Below are positions 23,904 through 31,845 of a DNA stretch of 64,000 bases, piece after piece. The notes beneath the pieces were generated by a model. The model was given only the letters and a program-made list of their open reading frames with translations, made no database searches and had not been told where the DNA came from. Origin of the DNA: Granulicatella balaenopterae (GTDB lineage: Bacteria; Bacillota; Bacilli; Lactobacillales; Aerococcaceae). The DNA is taken from positions 1-64,000 of the forward strand of contig NZ_FOGF01000003.1 in the NCBI RefSeq assembly GCF_900111135.1, in the 5' to 3' direction. Both the position numbers and the translations under genes were made by a program. The number at the start of each line of letters is the position of its first letter. Position 1 is the stretch's first letter.

Positions 23904-24086
23904 TTAATGTAAAAAATTCACTATATTTTGCCATGTTGATGGTTTAAAAATATCAAAAATACTCTCTCCATCTCCAATTACCGCATAACCAATCATTAAA
24001 CCAATACAAAAAACTACTAAAGCTAACAAAATAATTAATAAAACGCGAATCAATGCTTTTAAGAAAAATTTCTTACTTTCTATCAT
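23904..24086 (-). CDS. Small membrane protein of the EpuA / DNA-directed RNA polymerase subunit beta family
   Basis: 60 residues from the ATG at 24086: basic start (MIESKKFFLKALIR), one long hydrophobic helix (~15-38), then GDGESIFDIFKPSTWQNIVN. This matches the short membrane proteins annotated as EpuA (PF11772), often mislabelled as an RNA polymerase subunit. The start is chosen because AAGGAG lies 6 bases upstream inside the end of mbl, giving a 14-base overlap. A TTG at 24107 is the alternative. Role unknown; coupling to mbl suggests an envelope or cell-shape link. Confidence 0.8.
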   Translation of the reverse strand: MIESKKFFLKALIRVLLIILLALVVFCIGLMIGYAVIGDGESIFDIFKPSTWQNIVNFLH

Positions 24087-25158
24087 TCTCTTCTCCTTTT
24101 TCTTCAATCATATTGATTGTTGGATTCAATACTACACGATTTGAACTAAATAAGCGTTTAATAAATGACCAAGGATTTTCATCATGCTTAATGCGATCTA
24201 ATAATTTACCTGTACCAATTGCGACACTATTTAAAGGATTATCCACCACAAATACTGGCACTTGTAATTTTTCTGCTAATAATTGATCCATCCCGTGAAT
24301 TAATGCACCCCCACCGGTAATACTAATCCCGCGATCAATAATATCGCCAGCTAATTCTGGTGGTGTCTCTTCTAACACTAAGCGCGCTTCTTCGCAAATA
24401 GTCTCTAATACTTCTTTCATACAGTGATAGATTTCATTAGAATAAATGGTAATACTTTTTGGTAAACCAGTCGTCATATCGCGACCTTTAATAATCATAT
24501 CGGATTCTTTTTCTAATTCGATAGCTGTTCCTAAGTTCATTTTAATATCTTCTGCGGTACGTTCACCAATAATTAATTGATACTCTTCTTTAATATAATT
24601 AGTAATTTCATGATCCAAATCATCACCAGCTAACTTAATGGAGCGACTTGTGACACAACTTCCCATCGATAAAACCGCAATATCACTTGTTCCACCACCC
24701 ATATCAATCACCATATTACCAAATGGTGAGAAGATATCCAAACCAACTCCTACTGCAGCTACTTTAGGTTCTTCTTCTAAATATATTGATTGGCCACCAC
24801 ATTTAACAGCTGCTTGAATAATTGCTTTTTGCTCAACGGTAGTAATATTAGTTGGAGTACAAATTAAAATATCTGGTTTTCTGATATAGCTATGTAAGTT
24901 CAATCGGCGAATAAAATGTTCAAGCATCTGTTCTGCAATTGAAATATCTGCAATTACGCCACCTTTTAATGGATGGATAATTGAAATATCTTTTGGTGTC
25001 CGTCCTAGCATTTGATAGGCCTTTGCGCCAGCTGCTATCACTTCACCTGTTTTATTATTTACTGCTACTAATGAGGGTTCATTTAAAATAACTCCTCTAT
25101 CTCTTAAATATATTAAGACATTTGCTGTCCCTAAATCAATTCCAATATCTTTTACCAT
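24073..25158 (-). CDS. mbl: Rod-shape determining protein, MreB/Mbl actin homologue
   Basis: 361-residue bacterial actin. Nucleotide-binding phosphate loops are visible: IGIDLGTANVLIYL near the N-terminus, MVIDMGGGTSDIAVL in the middle, and ISITGGGALIHGMD near the end; AAAGVGLDIF-like EEEPKVAAVGVG is the family hinge segment. It forms membrane-bound filaments that guide lateral wall synthesis. The C-terminal extension (residues ~330-361) is charged. CGGAGG precedes the ATG. Overlap with epuA points to a two-gene unit driven by the extended -10 at 25191-25199. An Mbl in an otherwise coccus-like gene set suggests an ovoid or rod-shaped cell or a retained gene. Confidence 0.9.
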   Translation of the reverse strand: MVKDIGIDLGTANVLIYLRDRGVILNEPSLVAVNNKTGEVIAAGAKAYQMLGRTPKDISIIHPLKGGVIADISIAEQMLEHFIRRLNLHSYIRKPDILICTPTNITTVEQKAIIQAAVKCGGQSIYLEEEPKVAAVGVGLDIFSPFGNMVIDMGGGTSDIAVLSMGSCVTSRSIKLAGDDLDHEITNYIKEEYQLIIGERTAEDIKMNLGTAIELEKESDMIIKGRDMTTGLPKSITIYSNEIYHCMKEVLETICEEARLVLEETPPELAGDIIDRGISITGGGALIHGMDQLLAEKLQVPVFVVDNPLNSVAIGTGKLLDRIKHDENPWSFIKRLFSSNRVVLNPTINMIEEKGEENDRK

Positions 25159-25190
25159 TATGTTGTTCCTCCGTATTGTAAGTTCATTTT

Positions 25191-25199
25191 ATTATATCA
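25191..25199 (-). promoter_or_regulatory. Extended -10 promoter of mbl-epuA
   Basis: Minus strand TGATATAAT (TATAAT at 25191-25196), 32 bases before the mbl ATG; upstream TTTTCA at 17-base spacing is a weak -35. Confidence 0.5.
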
Positions 25200-25274
25200 T
25201 AAAAATACGAATGTGAAAATTTTTCTACTATACCACTAATAAATGAACCTTTTCCATACTATGATAGAACCAAT

Positions 25275-25303
25275 AAAAAAGATGACCCATTAATTGGATC
25301 ACC
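25275..25303 (-). terminator. Terminator of leuS
   Basis: Minus strand GGTGATCC (25296-25303) pairs with GGGTCATC (25281-25288) with two G-U pairs, 7-base loop, six T at 25275-25280. It begins 20 bases after the leuS stop. Confidence 0.75.
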
Positions 25304-25322
25304 TTCCTTAGCTAATATTATA

Positions 25323-27749
25323 TTAGTTCGCTACAATATTAACTAATTTACCAGGAACTGCGATAACTTTACGAATTGTTTTTCCGTCAATTGTCGCTTT
25401 CACTGCTTCATTTTCTTTTGCAATTGTTTCTAATTCTTCTTTAGTAGCATCTGCTGGAACCATTACTCGTGCCTTGATTTTCCCATTAACTTGGAAGATT
25501 ACTTCGATTTCATCTTCAACTAACATTGCTTCATCATAAGTTGGCCATGCCGCAAAAGTAATTGATTCTTCGTTGCCGAAAATTGACCAGATTTCTTCAC
25601 ACATATGAGGTGCAATTGGTGCTAATAATGTTACTAAACCTTTCATATATTCAAATGGTAATGAGTGAGCTTTATAAGCATCGTTAACGAAAATCATCAT
25701 TTGTGAAATTGCTGTATTGAATCGTAAAGCTTCAAAGTCTTCGGTCACTTTCTTAACTGTTTGATGGTAAACTTTATCTAATTCACCTTCATTAATGGTT
25801 GTAATGTGATCACGCATTTTACCTTCGTCATCAATCATTAAACGCCATACACGGTCTAAGAACTTGCGACTACCTTCTAAGCCATCTTCACTCCAAGCAA
25901 TTGAAGCATCTAATGGTCCCATGAACATTTCATATAAACGTAAAGTATCTGCACCATATTCTGCTACAACATCATCCGGATTTACGACATTCCCTTTAGA
26001 TTTACTCATTTTTTCAGGGCGACCATCTTTACCTTGTGCTAAAATCATTCCTTGGTTAAATAATTTTTGGAATGGTTCTTTATTTGGCACAACACCTAAA
26101 TCGAATAATACTTTATTCCAGAAACGAGCATACAATAAGTGAAGTACCGCATGTTCAGCACCACCAATATATAAATCAACTGGTAACCATTTCGCTGCTT
26201 TTTCTGGGTCAACAATTTGGGTTTCATTCTTAGGATCGATGTAACGTAAATAATACCATGAACTACCAGCCCATTGTGGCATTGTATTTGTTTCACGACG
26301 ACCTTTCATACCTGTTTTTGGATCTTCTACATATAACCAATCTTCAATCGCTGCAAGTGGTGATTCTCCTGTACCACTAGGGCGGATTTTATCAGTTTTT
26401 GGTAATACTAATGGTAATTCTTCTTCAGGTACAGCTGTCATTGTACCATCTTCCCAGTGAATAATCGGAATTGGTTCACCCCAATAACGTTGGCGAGAGA
26501 ATAACCAGTCACGTAAGCGGTATGTTACTTTTGCTTCACCGATTCCTTGTTCTTTTAACCATTCATTCATTTTCGCAATAGCTTCTTCTTTATTTAGCCC
26601 ATTTAAGAAATCTGAATTAATATGTACGCCGTCGCCAGTATAGGCTTCTTCTTCAATGTTTCCACCTTCGATAACTGCTGTAATTGGTAAATTAAATTGT
26701 TTAGCAAATTCATAATCACGTTCATCATGAGCTGGAACCGCCATAATTGCGCCTGTACCATATGTGCTTAATACATAATCAGCAATCCAGATTGGCATTT
26801 CTTCGCCATTTACTGGGTTAATAGCATAAGCTCCTGTGAAGACGCCTGTTTTATGTTTTGCCAGATCAGTACGTTCTAAGTCTGACTTTTTAGCTACTTC
26901 TGCAATATATGCTTCAACAGCTTCTTTTTGTTCTGGAGTAGTAATTTTTGAAACTAATTCATGTTCTGGAGCTAAAACAGCATAGCTAGCTCCAAATAAT
27001 GTGTCTGCTCTAGTTGTGAAGACTTCAAAGGTTTCTTGTGAATCTTTAACAGCAAATTGTAATTGCGCACCTTCTGAACGACCAATCCAATTACGTTGCA
27101 TTTCTTTAATGCTTTCTGGCCAGTCAACCTCTTCCAAATCTTCTAATAAACGATCTGCGTAAGCAGTAATTTTTAACATCCATTGTTTCATTGGTTTACG
27201 AATAACTGGATGATTACCACGTTCTGATAAGCCATCAATTACTTCTTCATTGGCTAAAACAGTTCCTAATGCTGGGCACCAGTTAACGGCTACTTCTGCC
27301 TCATATGCTAAGCCCATTTCGAATAATTTAGTAAAAATCCATTGTGTCCATTTATAATATTCTGGATTAGTTGTGTTAATTTCACGGTCCCAGTCATAGC
27401 TGAATCCTAATTCTTGAATTTGGCGCTTGAATGTTTGGATATTTAATTGTGTGAAGTCTGCTGGGTCATTACCAGTATCTAAAGCATATTGTTCAGCAGG
27501 TAAACCAAACGCATCCCATCCCATTGGGTGAAGTACATTATAGCCTTGTGCACGTTTCATACGAGAAACGATATCTGTTGCTGTATAGCCTTCTGGGTGT
27601 CCTACGTGAAGACCTTGTCCAGATGGGTATGGAAACATATCCATTGCGAAGAAGTTTTTCTTATCTTCATCTTCTGTTGTTTTGAATGTGTGATTGTCTA
27701 ACCAAAATTTTTGCCATTTTGGTTCAATTACTTTGTGATCAAATGTCAT
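25323..27749 (-). CDS. leuS: Leucyl-tRNA synthetase
   Basis: 808-residue class I synthetase that charges tRNA-Leu. HIGH motif as HVGH at residues 48-51 ([15 protein letters not shown]); KMSKS motif in [16 protein letters not shown]; the CP1 editing domain lies between ([19 protein letters not shown], then [14 protein letters not shown] with the conserved editing Asp). C-terminal anticodon and leucine-specific domains are present, and length is normal for Firmicutes. AAAAGGAG precedes the ATG. Expression is controlled by the T-box leader at 27783-28031. Confidence 0.98.
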   Translation of the reverse strand: MTFDHKVIEPKWQKFWLDNHTFKTTEDEDKKNFFAMDMFPYPSGQGLHVGHPEGYTATDIVSRMKRAQGYNVLHPMGWDAFGLPAEQYALDTGNDPADFTQLNIQTFKRQIQELGFSYDWDREINTTNPEYYKWTQWIFTKLFEMGLAYEAEVAVNWCPALGTVLANEEVIDGLSERGNHPVIRKPMKQWMLKITAYADRLLEDLEEVDWPESIKEMQRNWIGRSEGAQLQFAVKDSQETFEVFTTRADTLFGASYAVLAPEHELVSKITTPEQKEAVEAYIAEVAKKSDLERTDLAKHKTGVFTGAYAINPVNGEEMPIWIADYVLSTYGTGAIMAVPAHDERDYEFAKQFNLPITAVIEGGNIEEEAYTGDGVHINSDFLNGLNKEEAIAKMNEWLKEQGIGEAKVTYRLRDWLFSRQRYWGEPIPIIHWEDGTMTAVPEEELPLVLPKTDKIRPSGTGESPLAAIEDWLYVEDPKTGMKGRRETNTMPQWAGSSWYYLRYIDPKNETQIVDPEKAAKWLPVDLYIGGAEHAVLHLLYARFWNKVLFDLGVVPNKEPFQKLFNQGMILAQGKDGRPEKMSKSKGNVVNPDDVVAEYGADTLRLYEMFMGPLDASIAWSEDGLEGSRKFLDRVWRLMIDDEGKMRDHITTINEGELDKVYHQTVKKVTEDFEALRFNTAISQMMIFVNDAYKAHSLPFEYMKGLVTLLAPIAPHMCEEIWSIFGNEESITFAAWPTYDEAMLVEDEIEVIFQVNGKIKARVMVPADATKEELETIAKENEAVKATIDGKTIRKVIAVPGKLVNIVAN

Positions 27750-27782
27750 TTTTTTCTCTCCTTTTTATTGGGTTTTACGTAT

Positions 27783-28031
27783 ATAAAAAGCCCTATAAAA
27801 GCCTACTACAAAATAGACCTTTATAGGACGAGTTAACGTGGTACCACCTATTATTTTACTTATCATGCCATTAACGCTGGCGAGACGATTTGCTCTAATA
27901 AAGCCACTAAAGCTTGTTCAAGTAAATAGCTAAAAGGCGAGTTCGAACAAATTCTAGATGCATTTCCACCAACCATGCACTCTCTATCCAAGTCTTTATT
28001 CTACTATTCCTTTGTACGCTTCTTCTATATA
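27783..28031 (-). ncRNA. T-box leader (tRNA-Leu sensing) of leuS
   Basis: Leader of about 250 bases. The conserved T-box core AGGTGGTACCACG lies at 27837-27849. It is followed by the terminator, whose arms start at CCTATAAAGG (27828 down) and return to 27791 with a T-run at 27785-27789. The antiterminator would pair the T-box with the 5' arm. In stem I, GAACTC places a CTC (Leu) specifier candidate at 27939-27941. Uncharged tRNA-Leu should favour read-through into leuS. Promoter at 28038-28066. Confidence 0.92.
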
Positions 28032-28037
28032 AGTCTT

Positions 28038-28066
28038 ATTTTATCAGATTTTTAGGCAAGCTTCAA
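28038..28066 (-). promoter_or_regulatory. leuS T-box promoter, inside the 3' end of the glucosaminidase gene
   Basis: Minus strand TTGAAG (28061-28066), 17 bases, TAAAAT (28038-28043). The -35 lies within the last codons of the upstream gene (stop at 28052), which has no terminator of its own before the T-box. Confidence 0.65.
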
Positions 28067-29818
28067 TACTTGATTTGGTTGAATAATATTAGTTGTTAAA
28101 CCATTTAAGCTCTTTAATTGTTCTAATGTTAGACCATTATTTTTAGCGATGCGCCATAAGTTATCTCCAGCTTTAATTGTATAGGTTTTTGAAGTTGCTT
28201 CTTTAGCTGTTAGGGCAACTGATTGATTGGTTCCTTTACCAGTGATAGTTAATGTTTGCCCTGGATAAATAATCACATCTTCTGTTAAATGATTGATATC
28301 TAATAATGTATTAAGTGAGACACCTATTTTACGAGAAATTCCATATAATGTATCGCCTGCTACAATCGTATAAGTTGTTGTTGATTGCGACACTGCTTTT
28401 TCTGCTTCTTTTTCTTTAACTGGTGTGACAATAGCTAGTTGTGGTGTTGCCACTTCTTTTGCTTGATTACTTTCTTTTGCTGGGATTGTTAATTGTTGCC
28501 CCGGATAAATAATCGTATCTAAAGTTATGCCATTTAAGGTTACTAATTTAGCAACTGGAACACCTGTCTTACGAGAAATTCCATATAATGTATCACCTGC
28601 TACAATCGTATATTGACTTGATGCTGATGCTTTAGCTGGTTGTGGTGTTGCCACTTCTTTTGCCGGTTCTTTCGCTCGATTACTTTCTTTCGATGGGATT
28701 GTTAAATTTTGACCTGGATAAATGATTGTATCTAGTGTTATGCTATTCAAGCTTAATAATTTAGCAACTGGAACACCTATCTTACGAGAAATACCGTATA
28801 ATGTATCACCTGCTACAATCGTATATTGACTTGATACTGATGTTTTAGCTGGTTGTGATGAAACTGGTTCGTTATGCTCTTCAACCGCTGTATCCATTGC
28901 CACCTTATCTTCAATGACTTTATCTTCCTTGACTGCTGATGTGCTATCCACTGTCTTTTTATATGGTACTTTTAAATTTTGACCTGGATAAATAATTGTA
29001 TCTAAAGTTATGCTATTTAATTGTAATAATTCAGCAACTGCTACACCAGTTTTGCGAGAAATTCCATATAATGTATCACCTGAAACGACTGTATAATTTG
29101 TTTTAGAAATTTCATGATTTATTTGTTCAACTGTTTGATAATCAATTACTTCTTCGTTCGAGTCATAACGTGTTAAATCAAATTGTTCGATAATACGATT
29201 TAATTTTGAACCATATGCGCTATCTGTAGCATAACGACCTGTTAGGTGAGCTGTCGCATCTTTATAGCTAGTCGTATTACTCTTCCATGCACCAGCATAA
29301 TAATTATGGTCAAATGCTGGGCCTGTTAATAACACTTGCGTATAATCTTCTAATGATTGTTCATATGATGGATACTTTCTAAAATTAGCATTAATTTGAT
29401 AATAATTTTGATTACCACTATCTTCTAGAGTTGGCATATTAACTGATTCACCTTTATAATCACCTTTAATGCCAAATAAATTATAATTTGGAGCTTTTGA
29501 TAATGTACTATTCCCCATACCTGTTTCTAATGCTGCTTGCGCTAACATTACTGATGTATATAAATCTTTACCTTTTGTTACTTTTTGAGCTGAGGGGATT
29601 AATGTATTGATAAATTGATTGTTCGTTAAACCGACTGTCGCTGCTTCGGCTTTTTGAGACGTTAATAATTGCGCTACTGGGGATACATATAATCCCATCA
29701 TAACAGTCGTCCCCATCATTGCAACGGATTTTTTCATTGAATGATTGATTCGTTTATATGATTGATATTTATCCATAGCTTTTTGCTTTGTAATGCGTTG
29801 TTGACGTGTTACATACAT
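28052..29818 (-). CDS. Secreted N-acetylglucosaminidase (GH73) with five LysM repeats
   Basis: 588-residue autolysin. An N-terminal signal region (hydrophobic ~34-52, cleavage near KAEAAT) follows an unusually long polar lead of about 30 residues. The glucosaminidase domain at ~65-215 has the catalytic Glu98 in AQAALETGMGNS and the NLFGIKG and YATD motifs of AtlA/LytG-type GH73 enzymes. LysM wall-binding repeats are at 241-285, 331-375, 402-446, 482-526 and 545-588, joined by Ala/Lys/Pro/Glu-rich linkers. Repeats 2 and 3 are almost identical. Cleaves the glycan strand during growth and cell separation. GGAGG lies 10 bases before the ATG. Stand-alone gene. Confidence 0.93.
   Translation of the reverse strand: MYVTRQQRITKQKAMDKYQSYKRINHSMKKSVAMMGTTVMMGLYVSPVAQLLTSQKAEAATVGLTNNQFINTLIPSAQKVTKGKDLYTSVMLAQAALETGMGNSTLSKAPNYNLFGIKGDYKGESVNMPTLEDSGNQNYYQINANFRKYPSYEQSLEDYTQVLLTGPAFDHNYYAGAWKSNTTSYKDATAHLTGRYATDSAYGSKLNRIIEQFDLTRYDSNEEVIDYQTVEQINHEISKTNYTVVSGDTLYGISRKTGVAVAELLQLNSITLDTIIYPGQNLKVPYKKTVDSTSAVKEDKVIEDKVAMDTAVEEHNEPVSSQPAKTSVSSQYTIVAGDTLYGISRKIGVPVAKLLSLNSITLDTIIYPGQNLTIPSKESNRAKEPAKEVATPQPAKASASSQYTIVAGDTLYGISRKTGVPVAKLVTLNGITLDTIIYPGQQLTIPAKESNQAKEVATPQLAIVTPVKEKEAEKAVSQSTTTYTIVAGDTLYGISRKIGVSLNTLLDINHLTEDVIIYPGQTLTITGKGTNQSVALTAKEATSKTYTIKAGDNLWRIAKNNGLTLEQLKSLNGLTTNIIQPNQVLKLA
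28241..29098 (-). repeat. Near-identical LysM-coding repeats
   Basis: Four ~135-base units coding LysM 1-4 (about 28964-29098, 28694-28828, 28481-28615, 28241-28375) share long identical runs such as the codons for GDTLYGISRK and IIYPGQ. LysM 5 (28055-28186) has diverged. Repeat number could vary by recombination between strains. Confidence 0.7.
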
Positions 29819-30515
29819 ATTTCATTTTCCTCCTTTTATCTTATCATATACTATTATAATCATTCTAAATACCCTTTAGAAGGCGAACGATATACGAACA
29901 AAGATTTAGTTGTCCAGTCTTAACAATCGTAACTATCTTGTAATATTTTAGTATCTTTCTAATTTACAAGAAAATAGTGAAAGCCTACTCTTTTAAGGGT
30001 AGGTTGGATAACGTTTATATAATTAGTGTATATTAACGTTAGATTTATACATGTAATATGATATAATTAAAGTATGAAAAATAATTATAAGTATACAAAA
30101 ACAACTGTATCTTTGATAAATTATCATTTTATTTTTTGTCCAAAATATAGTTAACATACAAAGAGATTTATACAGTGTTTTCTTATTGACGAATATAGCA
30201 AGTGATTTGAAAATTTCTATTTGCTGCATAATTCAGAAGTAGATAGATTAAATGGACATAAGAATTTGAGTAGTATCGTAATTTAAAGTAAATATAAATA
30301 TAAATAGGTTTTGATATAAGCCTTATGCTATCGTTCATTCATTGGAGTGATTGATAGTAAAAGTCTTATAGAAACAGATTAATCTGATATGATTTCGAAA
30401 ATGTTTGAAAGTCTATATATATAAGAAACCAACAAGCTTTAACCGTTGAAGTATCAAAATCATTATGAAAAACAGAATGATATTAGTGTATTTAATATCA
30501 AAAGGAGAGGAAATC
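29819..30515. other. 697-base gap between the glucosaminidase gene and mnmM
   Basis: Apart from the transposase remnant at 30074-30240 I see no convincing gene. Near 29854 the minus strand has TATAAT, which could serve the glucosaminidase gene, but with a poor -35. Base composition is very A+T rich with many stops in all frames, as expected of decaying sequence. Confidence 0.5.
30074..30240 (+). pseudogene. Decayed IS200/IS605-family tnpA remnant (N-terminus)
   Basis: From the ATG at 30074 the plus strand reads a peptide containing TTVSLINYHFIFCPKY, the typical N-terminus of IS200/IS605-type Y1 transposases (consensus like SINYHFVFCPKYRRK). A stop follows at once. The same frame continues with FLIDEYSK, a second stop, and FENFYLL, resembling the next conserved block. 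The HUH and tyrosine motifs were not found and no terminal hairpins were recognised. So this is a fragment of an old insertion, not an active element. Confidence 0.5.
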
Positions 30516-31103
30516 ATGCAAAATTCAAAAAACTATAGTCATACGCTACTTCGAGAAATTATTTCTATTGGAGATACTGTAATCGATGCGACATGTGGTA
30601 ATGGAAATGATACATTATTCATGGCTCAACTCATTGGCAAGAGTGGCCAAGTTCTTGCTTTTGATATTCAACAACAAGCCATTAATAATACTTTAACACT
30701 AATCCAGCAAAATAATTGCGACAAACAAGTCTCTTGTATTAAAGATTCTCATAGTAATCTACCTAAATATATTGACTCTGACACAAAAATCAAAGCCGCC
30801 ATTTTCAATTTGGGGTATTTACCTAAAAGTGACAAATCAATTATCACTTTACCAAAGTCTACTATCGCAGCCATTAATAGTATACAAGATTATTTAATAC
30901 CCGGCGGACGAATTGTTATTGTTGCCTATTATGGGCATCAAAATGGTCAAGAAGAATTAGATGCTATTAGTACATATCTTAGCCAGCAAGACCAACAAGA
31001 CTGGTCTGTTTTACAATATCAATTTATTAATCAAAAAAATTGTCCTCCAATCTGTTTTTGTTTAGAAAAAAAGCAAAAAAATATTAGCTCGTGTTTGAGC
31101 TAA
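30516..31103 (+). CDS. mnmM: tRNA wobble-uridine methyltransferase MnmM (YtqB family)
   Basis: 195-residue class I SAM-dependent methyltransferase. Motif I is VIDATCGNGNDTLFMA (residues ~20-35), followed by FDIQQQAINN and the catalytic-region motif FNLGYLPKSDKSIIT. This is the PF06962 family; the Bacillus member YtqB was shown to be MnmM, which methylates nm5U34 to mnm5U34 in tRNA. ATG at 30516 is used because AGGAG lies 8 bases upstream; an in-frame ATG at 30465 lacks a site. The last codons and the stop lie inside the terminator hairpin shared with pgmB. One of the few plus-strand genes in the left half. Confidence 0.88.
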   Translation: MQNSKNYSHTLLREIISIGDTVIDATCGNGNDTLFMAQLIGKSGQVLAFDIQQQAINNTLTLIQQNNCDKQVSCIKDSHSNLPKYIDSDTKIKAAIFNLGYLPKSDKSIITLPKSTIAAINSIQDYLIPGGRIVIVAYYGHQNGQEELDAISTYLSQQDQQDWSVLQYQFINQKNCPPICFCLEKKQKNISSCLS

Positions 31104-31112
31104 TATTTTTTT
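31075..31112. terminator. Bidirectional terminator between mnmM and pgmB
   Basis: AATATTAGCTC and GAGCTAATATT pair around GTGTTT with A- and T-runs outside, giving a terminator on both strands for the convergent genes. The mnmM stop codon (31101-31103) is inside the right arm. Confidence 0.85.
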
Positions 31113-31779
31113 ATTTAGTATGGGCAACTGCTACTAATATATTGTCTAATGCTAATTCTTCTGTTGATGAAATTAAATAATCAGCCGCTCCTAATGAATC
31201 TTTTGAACCAATTCCCACAGAAAACATACCCGCTGCATTAATTGCTTCAATTCCAGCAGGTGCATCCTCTATACCAACACATTCTTCAACAGATAAACCT
31301 AATTGACTAGCTCCTTTTTGAAAAATTTCAGGATCTGGTTTACCATGTGTTAATTGTGCAGGATCAACAATCGTATCGAATAATTCTTTAATTCCTAATC
31401 CTTCTAATAAAAATGGTCCATTTTTACTAGCGGATGCTAAGGCTAATTTCATATCTTTAGCTTTTAATTCTGTTAAAAATTCTGATACTCCAGGTAATAA
31501 ATCTTTTTTCGTTACATCTTTAATTAATGAAACATAATGTTCATTCTTTTTAGCTGCTAGTGCTTCTTTTTCTTGCTGATTATATAATTGATCTTTAGCT
31601 CCATATTTTAAAATACGCTCCAAAGAATCCATGCGACTAACACCTTTTAATTGTTCATTGAATTCTCGATTAATCATAATATCTAACTCTTTAGCTAATG
31701 CTTTCCAAGCTAAAAAGTGATACTCGGCTGAGTCTGTAATAACGCCATCTAAATCGAATACAAATCCTTTAATTGTCAT
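31111..31779 (-). CDS. pgmB: Beta-phosphoglucomutase
   Basis: 222-residue HAD-family enzyme converting beta-glucose-1-phosphate, the product of maltose phosphorylase, to glucose-6-phosphate. Motif I is FDLDGVITDSAEYHFLAWK, with nucleophile Asp and acid/base Asp two residues on. Motif II is in LALASASKNG, and motif III/IV in GKPDPEIFQKGA and VGIEDAPAGIEAI. The cap residues GVSRMDSLERIL are typical of beta-PGM. It is the last gene of the maltose operon, 66 bases after mapA, with a hairpin between. Confidence 0.95.
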   Translation of the reverse strand: MTIKGFVFDLDGVITDSAEYHFLAWKALAKELDIMINREFNEQLKGVSRMDSLERILKYGAKDQLYNQQEKEALAAKKNEHYVSLIKDVTKKDLLPGVSEFLTELKAKDMKLALASASKNGPFLLEGLGIKELFDTIVDPAQLTHGKPDPEIFQKGASQLGLSVEECVGIEDAPAGIEAINAAGMFSVGIGSKDSLGAADYLISSTEELALDNILVAVAHTK

Positions 31780-31800
31780 CTTTGACCCTCCTAATTTTCC

Positions 31801-31842
31801 AGAACAGAATATCGCAAATCTTTTTACAATTTGCGATAGTTC
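31801..31842 (-). other. Intercistronic hairpin between mapA and pgmB
   Basis: ATCGCAAAT and ATTTGCGAT pair around a 9-base loop, with weaker outer pairing of AGAAC to GTTCT. There is no T-run, so it more likely affects mRNA stability than ends transcription. Confidence 0.5.
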
Positions 31843-31845
31843 TTT

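Noticed and set aside
25864-26296. Small open frames overlapping leuS on both strands
   Set aside because: Entirely within the conserved synthetase frame and without start signals.
30023-30229. 68-residue minus-strand open frame in the mnmM upstream gap
   Set aside because: No ribosome-binding site, Ile/Tyr/Cys-rich composition typical of translated A+T-rich noncoding DNA, and it is antisense to the IS200-like fragment that explains the sequence better.
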